This document shows positions 6,642-11,797 of a stretch of 11,797 nt of DNA, in pieces; within the stretch, counting starts at the first letter, position 1; each line of letters begins with the position of its first letter. Source of the DNA: Magnetococcales bacterium (lineage in GTDB: Bacteria; Pseudomonadota; Magnetococcia; Magnetococcales; Magnetaquicoccaceae). The stretch is from positions 1 to 11,797 of the forward strand of contig JADGCR010000055.1 of the NCBI GenBank assembly GCA_015228895.1, read 5' to 3'. Made by a program: the position numbers and the translations under genes. The notes beneath the pieces were generated by a model, which was not told where the DNA came from, ran no database searches, and saw only the letters and a list, made by a program, of their open reading frames with translations.

Positions 6642-8462
6642 CTATGCCCCGGAGCCACGTTGCGACTTCTTCCGTTCATGTTCCTTGAGCAGTTTTTTGC
6701 GCATGCGCAGATTTTTCGGGGTCACTTCCACCAGTTCATCCTCGTTGATGAACTCCAGGCACTGTTCCAGGGAAAAATTCATCGGCGGGGTCAGGAGGAT
6801 GGCGTCGTCGGAACCGGAGGCGCGGATGTTGGTCAACTGCTTGCCCTTCATGGGATTGACCACCAGATCCTGGTTGCGGTTGTTCACCCCGACGATCATT
6901 CCCTCGTAGACGGTCACGCCGGGTCCGACGAACAGGCGGCCACGCTCCTGGAGATTCCACAGGGCGAACCCCACGGTCTTGCCCGCGTCCATGGCGATCA
7001 ACACCCCGTTGCGCCGCCCGCCCAGGCTGGCGCTGGTCAGGGGACCGTATTCGTGGAAAATCCGCGAGATCAAACCCGTCCCGGAGGTCGTGGTCTTGAA
7101 CTCAGTCTGGAAACCGATCAAACCCCGGGCCGGGATGATGTAGTCCAGACGAACCCGGCCCCGGCCATCCGGCACCATGTCCTTCAGGTCGCCGCGCCGC
7201 ATGCCCAGGGCCTCCATCACCGGCCCTTGATGGTTCTCCTCCACGTCCACGGTCAGATATTCATATGGCTCCTTCATCTCCCCGTCCACGTTGCGCAGGA
7301 TCACCTCCGGCCTGGAAACCCCCAGTTCGTATCCCTCGCGGCGCATGTTCTCGATCAGGATGGAAAGATGGAGTTCCCCACGTCCCGACACCCGGAAGCG
7401 GTCCATGCTGTCGGTCTCTTCCACCCGCAGGGCCACGTTGTGCTCCAACTCCCTGTAGAGCCGTTCCCGCAACTGACGACTGGTGACGAATTTGCCCTCC
7501 TGCCCGGAAAGCGGGGAGTCGTTGACCTGAAAAGTCATGCTCACCGTGGGTTGATCCACGGCCAACGGCGGCAACGCCTCCACATGTTCCAGATGACACA
7601 GGGTGTCGGAAATCCCCAACCCCTCCACGCCGGTGAAGGCGATGATCTCGCCCGCGCGGGCGAACAGGGCCTCGATGCGCTCCAGACCGAGAAAGCTGTA
7701 CAGTTTGACGATTTTCGCGTTGCGCCTGCGGCCATCGGGACTGACCACGGTGACCAGACTGTTGGCCGCGGCGTTCCCCCGTTCCACCCGGCCAATGCCG
7801 ATGATCCCCACATAGTTGTTGTAATCCAACGCCGACACCCGCATGCGGAAGGGGCCGTTGGGATCGGCGCTCGGCGGCGGTGTCTGATCCACGATGACAT
7901 TGAACAGCGGGTCCATGTCCCGGCCCTTCTCCTCCGGGCTGAGGGAGGCCCAACCCTCCAGGGCCGAAGCGTAGACCACCGGGAAATCCAGTTGTTCGTC
8001 CGTGGCCCCCAGACGGTCGAAGAGGTCGAAAGTGCGATCCAGCACCCACAAGGGGCGGGCGCCATCCCGGTCCACCTTGTTGATGACCACAATGGGCTTG
8101 AACCCCATGTCGAAGGCTTTGCGGGTCACGAAGCGGGTCTGGGGCATGGGCCCGTCCACCGCGTCCACCAGCAGCAGCACCGAATCCACCATGGAGAGGA
8201 CACGTTCCACCTCCCCGCCAAAATCCGCGTGGCCGGGGGTGTCCACGATGTTGATGCGGTACTCCCGCCACTGAATGGCGGTGTTTTTGGCCAGAATGGT
8301 GATGCCCCGTTCCTTTTCCAGGTCGTTGGAGTCCATGACCCGTTCCTGGATCTCCCCCCGTTGCGCCAAGGTTCCGGATTGTTGAAGCAGTTTATCCACC
8401 AGCGTCGTCTTGCCATGATCCACATGGGCGATGATCGCGATGTTGCGCAATAGATCGAGCAC
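6642..8462 (-). CDS. typA: TypA/BipA ribosome-associated translational GTPase
   Basis: GTPase that binds 70S ribosomes or 50S precursors and supports ribosome assembly, stress adaptation and virulence-related expression. The 606-residue length is normal for the family. All GTP motifs are visible: AHVDHGKTT (12-20), [24 protein letters not shown] and SALEGW. Downstream are the EF-G-like domains II, III and V and the TypA-specific C-terminal domain, marked by [62 protein letters not shown] and [17 protein letters not shown]. The start is GTG at 8462; an in-frame TGA lies four codons upstream, so no earlier start is possible, and AAGGA sits 10 nt upstream. It is 26 nt downstream of the lysine-tailed protein gene, suggesting co-transcription. 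Confidence 0.97.
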   Translation of the reverse strand: MLDLLRNIAIIAHVDHGKTTLVDKLLQQSGTLAQRGEIQERVMDSNDLEKERGITILAKNTAIQWREYRINIVDTPGHADFGGEVERVLSMVDSVLLLVDAVDGPMPQTRFVTRKAFDMGFKPIVVINKVDRDGARPLWVLDRTFDLFDRLGATDEQLDFPVVYASALEGWASLSPEEKGRDMDPLFNVIVDQTPPPSADPNGPFRMRVSALDYNNYVGIIGIGRVERGNAAANSLVTVVSPDGRRRNAKIVKLYSFLGLERIEALFARAGEIIAFTGVEGLGISDTLCHLEHVEALPPLAVDQPTVSMTFQVNDSPLSGQEGKFVTSRQLRERLYRELEHNVALRVEETDSMDRFRVSGRGELHLSILIENMRREGYELGVSRPEVILRNVDGEMKEPYEYLTVDVEENHQGPVMEALGMRRGDLKDMVPDGRGRVRLDYIIPARGLIGFQTEFKTTTSGTGLISRIFHEYGPLTSASLGGRRNGVLIAMDAGKTVGFALWNLQERGRLFVGPGVTVYEGMIVGVNNRNQDLVVNPMKGKQLTNIRASGSDDAILLTPPMNFSLEQCLEFINEDELVEVTPKNLRMRKKLLKEHERKKSQRGSGA

Positions 8463-8488
8463 GATATTTCATTCCTTTGAAAAGGCTA

Positions 8489-8869
8489 TTATTTTTTCTT
8501 TTTCTTGGCCGGTTTGGCCACTTTTTTCACGATCGCGGGAGTCGCGACCCCCGTTCCCAGCAAGCCGGCGCTCAAGGTTTCGGACAGTTCCCGTTCCCGC
8601 TCCAGGGCATGGGAGAGTTGCAGTCGCAACAGGGCGGACTGGTTCTCCTTGCGCCCCAGCAAGGTGAAAGCCGCGCGCACCAGGCTGGTCATGGAGATGG
8701 AACCATGGATCACCGCGCCGGCGGCTTCGTCGAGATAGCGACGCATGGCCTCTTCGTCCACTCCCGCCATCCAGGCCACCTCCGGGAGGGAGCAGTCGGG
8801 CAGATGCTCGAACCGGGAGGCGTCGAATCGTTCGGAACCGGAGTCGGAGTCGGAATCGGGGCGTTTCAT
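8489..8869 (-). CDS. Hypothetical protein with central helical/HTH-like core and poly-lysine tail
   Basis: I do not recognise this 126-residue protein. From ATG at 8869 it has an acidic, Ser/Asp-rich N-terminus (MKRPDSDSDSGSERFD), a compact helical core with LPEVAWMAGVDEEAMRRYLDEAAG that resembles a helix-turn-helix or short DNA-binding helix pair, a helical segment SMTSLVRAAFTLLGRKENQSALLRLQLSHALERERELSETL that may form a coiled coil, and a basic tail, IVKKVAKPAKKKKK. It could bind nucleic acid or the ribosome, but no catalytic motif is seen. The start is uncertain: there is no ribosome site at this ATG. The frame stays open to 9046, inside flagellin, but that extension crosses the GC hairpin and is unlikely; a GTG at 8918 is a possible earlier start. 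It lies 26 nt before typA and is probably in its operon. Confidence 0.68.
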   Translation of the reverse strand: MKRPDSDSDSGSERFDASRFEHLPDCSLPEVAWMAGVDEEAMRRYLDEAAGAVIHGSISMTSLVRAAFTLLGRKENQSALLRLQLSHALERERELSETLSAGLLGTGVATPAIVKKVAKPAKKKKK

Positions 8870-8898
8870 GTTGAGGGGTGCCTGACTGCCAAGTAGTG

Positions 8899-8929
8899 CT
8901 GTCAAAAGATCAATCACCAATCTTGACAG
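8899..8929. promoter_or_regulatory. Inverted repeat CTGTCAA-N17-TTGACAG upstream of the hypothetical gene and typA
   Basis: Perfect 7-bp arms lie at 8899-8905 and 8923-8929, centres 24 bp apart, which suits a dimeric regulator. The minus-strand arm contains TTGACA, a perfect -35 hexamer, about 30 nt before the ATG at 8869, but no acceptable -10 follows at 16-18 nt. Either it is an operator or a chance match; the promoter of this gene pair was not found. Confidence 0.35.
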
Positions 8930-8976
8930 ATTCTCTCCCGGTTGAGAAGGAAATATGCGCGAGGTCACTCCATTTT

Positions 8977-9004
8977 CTCCTCCCCCCGGCGTCGGAGGGA
9001 GGAG
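8977..9004 (-). terminator. GC-rich hairpin downstream of flagellin, possible terminator without U-run
   Basis: CTCCTCCC at 8977-8984 pairs exactly with GGGAGGAG at 8997-9004; inside, CCG (8986-8988) pairs with CGG (8993-8995) after one C-A mismatch, closing on a four-base loop. It starts about 20 nt after the flagellin stop, where a terminator is expected, but in the minus direction it is followed by AAAATGG, not a T-run. It may act as a transcript-end stabiliser or work with Rho. A second small hairpin, GGAGG-GTT-CCTCC, precedes it. Confidence 0.45.
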
Positions 9005-9024
9005 GAAGGGAGGAACCCTCCGAT

Positions 9025-9879
9025 TCAACCCAGCAACTTCAACCACTGTTGGGACTGCTGGTTGGCCTGGGCCAGAACCGCGATGCCCGCCTGTTGGATG
9101 ATGGAGGCGCGGGCGAGATTGGCCGACTCCTTGGCGATATCCGTGTCCATGATCCCGGCGTGGGCGGATGTATAGGCGTCCGACAGCACCGAAATGTTGT
9201 TGATGATCGACTCGAACCGACTCTGGGCCCCGCTCAGGGTCGCCCGCAGACTGGTCACGGAGTCCAGGGCGCTGTCGGCGAGCAGGATGGTGCGACTGGC
9301 CACACTGATGCCCGCCGCCGCGGTGGTGGCGCTCACCGCCATGGAGAGCCCGCCCCCCGCCCCTTTCAAGGCGAGCCCGACCAGGCTGGCGGTGTTCACG
9401 GTGAACTTGATCACATCCCCCGGATTGGCTCCGATCTGGAACGACCGGTTGGCGAACGAACCGGTGAGCAGATTGATTGAATTGTACTTGGTCCCCGTGG
9501 CGATCCGCTGGATCTCGGTCAGCAACTCCGACACCGTCAATTGCAACGCGGTCCGGTCGGCGTTGGATTTGCTGTAGCTTTTGGCCTCCAGGGCCAGATC
9601 ACGGATGTTCTGAATGGCGTTGGTGGTCTCCTCCAGGGCGGCCGAGGCCACTTCCGTCAGGGAAATCCCCTCGTTGGCGTTCTGCTTGACGATATTCAAC
9701 CCCCGGATCTGGGTCATCATCCGATTGGCCACCGCCAATCCGGCGGGATCGTCTCCGGCATTATTGATTCTCAGCCCGCTGGCCAGGCGCTGCATGCTCT
9801 TGCCCAGGGCGTTGCCGGTCCGTTGCAGACTGGTACTGGCAAACAGCGATGTAAGGTTGGTGTTAATGGATATGCTCAT
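9025..9879 (-). CDS. fliC: Flagellin, flagellar filament subunit
   Basis: Secreted structural protein polymerised into the flagellar filament. The 284-residue protein starts MSISINTNLTSLFASTSLQRT, with RLASGLRINNAGDDPAGLAVANRM, then NIRDLALEAKSYS, SELLTEIQRIATGTKYNSINLLTG and SFQIGANPGDV. It ends with the conserved partner helices SRFESIINNISVLSDAYTSA, DTDIAKESANLARASIIQQAG and ANQQSQQWLKLLG. Both D0/D1 halves are complete, while the middle (about 165-200) is a short Gly/Ala/Ser/Thr stretch with no D2/D3 outer domains, so this is a minimal flagellin. The ATG at 9879 is chosen because AGGAGA lies 7 nt upstream and the protein then begins exactly at the conserved D0 start; an upstream in-frame start would add MQSGDFF. 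No export chaperone or hook gene is in the window. Confidence 0.95.
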   Translation of the reverse strand: MSISINTNLTSLFASTSLQRTGNALGKSMQRLASGLRINNAGDDPAGLAVANRMMTQIRGLNIVKQNANEGISLTEVASAALEETTNAIQNIRDLALEAKSYSKSNADRTALQLTVSELLTEIQRIATGTKYNSINLLTGSFANRSFQIGANPGDVIKFTVNTASLVGLALKGAGGGLSMAVSATTAAAGISVASRTILLADSALDSVTSLRATLSGAQSRFESIINNISVLSDAYTSAHAGIMDTDIAKESANLARASIIQQAGIAVLAQANQQSQQWLKLLG

Positions 9880-9930
9880 GAAAAAATCTCCTGATTGCAA
9901 TACAACGTTCTTGCGTCCGAACCGACGATG

Positions 9931-10094
9931 CGAGTTGATTTTTTCAAAGGACCTCGCACCCGACCGAAACTCTCCTTGCTGTATTCATCGTCCATGCGCA
10001 ATCCATTCTTAAACAAAAAAATGCCCATCGAGCTGTTTTTTTCGAACAAACCAACCCGTCCGAGTTGATTTTATCGAGGTTGGTTGATTTTTTC
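9931..10094. repeat. Four copies of CGAGTTGATTTTTTC-type motif upstream of flagellin
   Basis: Copies on the plus strand: CGAGTTGATTTTTTC at 9931-9945, CGAGCTGTTTTTTTC at 10029-10043 (13/15), CGAGTTGATTTTATC at 10061-10075 (14/15) and a shortened GTTGATTTTTTC at 10083-10094 (12/12 with the first). All four have the same orientation and each includes an A/T tract. Three lie upstream of the candidate sigma-28 promoter and one in the presumed leader. They look like binding sites for a flagellar regulator or A-tract bending sites. Confidence 0.5.
9985..10011 (-). promoter_or_regulatory. Candidate sigma-28 (FliA) promoter of flagellin
   Basis: On the minus strand TAAG (10011-10008), a 15-nt spacer and GACGATGA (9992-9985) match the flagellar consensus TAAA-N15-GCCGATAA at 3 of 4 and 6 of 8 positions with exact spacing. 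It would start transcription near 9978 and give a leader of about 100 nt containing two AGGA motifs (one is the ribosome site), the kind of site CsrA can bind. Flagellin genes are classic sigma-28 targets, which supports the call. Confidence 0.55.
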
Positions 10095-10296
10095 TGTATT
10101 ATCTCCAGTATTTCTTTCCGCTAAAGTCACAGGCGGCATAGACCGATATATCCGATATGGGGGTTTTTAATTGATTGGAGGTTATTAATTTTTTGTTTGA
10201 ATTTCATATAGTTAAGTGCGAAAAATCCAGATTCCTCCCGGAGCCGCGAACATTCCCCGGCAAAAAACAGCGCGTCCGGGCCGCCCGCCCCCGTTC

Positions 10297-10311
10297 CGGA
10301 AAAATTTTCCG
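10297..10311. promoter_or_regulatory. Perfect palindrome CGGAAAA-A-TTTTCCG, operator-like
   Basis: A 15-bp inverted repeat with 7-bp arms and a single central base lies about 35-50 bp upstream of the candidate promoters of the TPR gene. Its loop is too short for an RNA hairpin, so a protein-binding site is the more likely reading. The regulator is unknown. Confidence 0.35.
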
Positions 10312-10329
10312 CCCATCCCATTTTCAACT

Positions 10330-10373
10330 TATCCCAAGCGCACTTGCGGACGATAAACCGGATAAGGTGTAAT
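10330..10373 (+). promoter_or_regulatory. Candidate promoter(s) of the TPR gene (sigma-28-like and sigma-70-like overlap)
   Basis: GACGATAA at 10349-10356 matches seven of eight bases of the sigma-28 -10 element, but the -35 position (TATC, 10330-10333) matches only two of four. Overlapping it is a sigma-70-like pair, TTGCGG at 10344-10349 and TGTAAT at 10368-10373 with an 18-nt spacer. Either would give a 50-70 nt leader before the ATG at 10430. The two readings cannot be separated by eye. Confidence 0.38.
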
Positions 10374-10429
10374 GTGTCCCATCAAGACCAAGGCCAAAAA
10401 GCGCCCCACACAACGCAAGGATCCATCCC

Positions 10430-11797
10430 ATGACACCCAGGCCAGACGCCCTGCAAAAATCGCTGCAACAGGCCACGACCCATCTGCGGGCGGATCGACT
10501 GCCCCAGGCCGAAACCCTCTATCGGGAGATCCTGCAACGCGCTCCCCGCAACCCGGAGGCCAACCACCATCTGGCCGTTCTGCTGCTGCGCCTCCAAAGG
10601 CCGGAGGAGGCGATCCCTCTGTTCAAGACCGCCGTGGAGTGCGCCCCCCGGCATCCGAACCACTGGCTGGATTTCATCGATGCCCTGCTGGAGGTCGGTC
10701 AGCCGGAGGCCGCCCGGTCGGTGCTGGACCAGGGGCAACGGTTGGGATTGCCCAAACCGTTGGTGGCGGAGGTGACGGCCCGCCTGCAAACCGCCCGGAG
10801 CGACCTGGCCACCCTGCAGGATGCGGTGAACAACGGGAGATACCCCCAGGCGGAACGGCATGCCAGACTCTTGCTGCTCCACCATGCCCTGCACGCTCCC
10901 GCATGGAAACTGTTGGGGTTGTCCCTGATGCACCAGGGCCGCTTCGGGGAGGCGCGGGAACCGTTGGAAAAGGCGGTCGCCTTGCTGCCCAATGACGCCG
11001 AATCCCACACCCTCCTGGGCCTTGCCCTCCAGGAGACGCGCCAACCGGACGCAGCCGCGGAGTGCCATCTCCGGGCGTTGGCCCTCCAGCCGGATCTGGC
11101 GTCGGCACTCTTCAATCTGGGCAACCTCCTGCAAGAGCGGGAGCGGTTGACCGAAGCGGAAAACCGCTACCGGCAACTGCTGGCTCTCCAGCCGGATTTC
11201 GCCTGGGGCCACTTCCAGTTGGGCAACACCTTGAGAAAGCGGAACCGGTTGGCGGAGGCGGAATCCGCCTATCGTCTGGCCTTGCTCCATCAGGGGGATC
11301 TCACCACCGCCCACAACAATCTGGCGGGTGTCCTCCAGCTGCAGGGGCGCGGGGTGGAGGCGGAAGCGTGTTATCGTCAACTGCTGGACCGTCACCCTGA
11401 TCATGCGGATGCCTGGTACAATCTGGGGATGCTGTTGGCGGAGTTGCGCCGTTTCATCGAGGCCGAGGCGGTTTACCGGCAGGCGCTGGAGCGCCGTCCA
11501 GACCATTGCGCCACCCTGAACAATCTGGGCCTGGTGCTGGTGGAACAGCACCGCTTCGCCGAAGCCGAGGCCGCCTACCGGCGGGTGGGGGAACTGGACC
11601 CGGAACATGTGGGCGCCCTCAACAATCTGGGCAATCTCTTGAAGAGCCTCGCCCGGTTCGCCGAGGCCGAAACGGTTTTCGCCCAGGCCATCCGCATCCG
11701 GCCGGAATATGCGGACGCCCATTACAATCTGGGCTGTCTGCTCCAGGATCAAAAAAAATACGCCCGGGCCGAACCCGCATTCCGGCACACCCTGACC
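10430..11797 (+). CDS. TPR-array protein, N-terminal part of a possible TPR-glycosyltransferase, 3' end beyond window
   Basis: The 456 visible residues are almost all tetratricopeptide repeats of 34 residues, about 13 motifs, and the frame is open at the right edge. The start ATG at 10430 has AAGGA 8 nt upstream. Repeats 1-3 (LPQAETLYREILQRAPRN, then HWLDFIDALLEVGQPEAARS and VLDQGQRLGL) followed by APAWKLLGLSLMHQGR and the strong consensus repeats such as NNLGNLLKSLARFAEAE match the N-terminal layout I know from large bacterial TPR proteins ending in a SPINDLY/OGT-type glycosyltransferase; others of this layout end in sulfotransferase or methyltransferase domains, or have no enzyme domain. 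No catalytic domain is visible here. TPR arrays bind protein partners. Its divergent position beside flagellin makes flagellin a candidate substrate, by inference only. Confidence 0.85.
   Translation, partial: MTPRPDALQKSLQQATTHLRADRLPQAETLYREILQRAPRNPEANHHLAVLLLRLQRPEEAIPLFKTAVECAPRHPNHWLDFIDALLEVGQPEAARSVLDQGQRLGLPKPLVAEVTARLQTARSDLATLQDAVNNGRYPQAERHARLLLLHHALHAPAWKLLGLSLMHQGRFGEAREPLEKAVALLPNDAESHTLLGLALQETRQPDAAAECHLRALALQPDLASALFNLGNLLQERERLTEAENRYRQLLALQPDFAWGHFQLGNTLRKRNRLAEAESAYRLALLHQGDLTTAHNNLAGVLQLQGRGVEAEACYRQLLDRHPDHADAWYNLGMLLAELRRFIEAEAVYRQALERRPDHCATLNNLGLVLVEQHRFAEAEAAYRRVGELDPEHVGALNNLGNLLKSLARFAEAETVFAQAIRIRPEYADAHYNLGCLLQDQKKYARAEPAFRHTLT

Larger units (their letters stand above)
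9880..10429. other. 550-bp divergent intergenic region between flagellin and TPR gene
   Basis: No credible gene lies here; two short open frames (65-66 codons) lack homology features and start signals. The stretch from about 10060 to 10230 is markedly more AT-rich than the flanking genes, while 10240-10320 is GC-rich again. The region holds candidate sigma-28 promoters in both directions, four copies of a 15-bp motif, and two short palindromes (ATATC-C-GATAT at 10148-10158 and CGGAAAA-A-TTTTCCG at 10297-10311). These are described separately where useful. Confidence 0.7.

Noticed and set aside
6450..8453. A 667-codon plus-strand open frame opposite typA.
   Set aside because: Codon-aligned shadow of the secure TypA gene; the His/Gln/Gly-rich product resembles no family.
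8870..9046. Longer version of the lysine-tailed protein starting inside flagellin.
   Set aside because: The extension crosses the GC-rich hairpin, overlaps flagellin and is low-complexity (Pro/Gly-rich); the ATG at 8869 or a start near 8918 is more likely.
10127..10372. Two short open frames in the divergent region (minus 10327-10127 and plus 10175-10372).
   Set aside because: No ribosome site in the right place for the first, a TTG start for the second, no recognisable features, and composition that follows the intergenic AT-rich patch.
10372..10995. A 207-codon plus-strand frame starting at 10372.
   Set aside because: It overlaps the TPR gene in another frame, and the product is Gly/Pro/Arg-rich with no domain, whereas the frame from 10430 gives regular TPRs.
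10382..11788. A 468-codon minus-strand open frame opposite the TPR gene.
   Set aside because: Codon-aligned shadow; its apparent periodicity is the reflection of the 34-residue TPR repeats.

Overview
The window reads as chromosomal DNA of a GC-rich, Gram-negative, motile bacterium of the Pseudomonadota type that has both type IV pili and a flagellum. A deep-branching alphaproteobacterial or magnetococcal-type lineage would fit the flagellin and the repeat-bearing PilY1, but this is an impression from protein style; no marker in the window fixes the taxon. Nothing suggests mobile DNA: there are no transposases, integrases, tRNAs, rRNAs, CRISPR arrays or phage genes.

Layout. On the minus strand, reading from high to low coordinates, are: flagellin (9879-9025); a 126-residue unrecognised protein with a lysine-rich tail (8869-8489); the ribosome-associated GTPase TypA/BipA (8462-6642); and a compact minor-pilin cassette of a PilE-like pilin (6544-6101), FimT/GspH-like (6069-5587), PilV (5587-4919), PilW (4928-3834), PilX (3837-3388) and PilY1 (3361 to beyond the left edge). 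From FimT onward the pilin genes overlap or nearly touch, so they form one translationally coupled operon. On the plus strand there is one gene, a TPR-array protein (10430 to beyond the right edge), divergent from flagellin across a 550-bp intergenic region. That region is AT-rich in its middle and holds candidate sigma-28 promoters and a four-copy short motif.

How the parts work together. The pilin cassette encodes the priming/tip complex of a type IVa pilus. FimT, PilV, PilW and PilX are expected to form a minor-pilin complex that carries the PilY1 adhesin/mechanosensor at the tip; the PilE-like pilin would join the core complex to the major-pilin shaft, which is encoded elsewhere. This PilY1 carries seven tandem 63-65 residue modules between its von Willebrand factor A region and its C-terminal propeller. 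Flagellin is the filament subunit. The TPR protein resembles the N-terminal half of large bacterial TPR-glycosyltransferases, so flagellin modification is a plausible but unproven role. TypA is housekeeping/stress translation.

The real genes use almost no TTA, CTA or TCA codons, so very long codon-aligned open frames appear on the opposite strand of pilY1, pilW, typA and the TPR gene; these are shadows. I see no convincing new defence or mobile system. The points most worth a second look are the PilY1 repeat array, the TPR/flagellin pair and its shared regulatory region, and the lysine-tailed protein upstream of typA.
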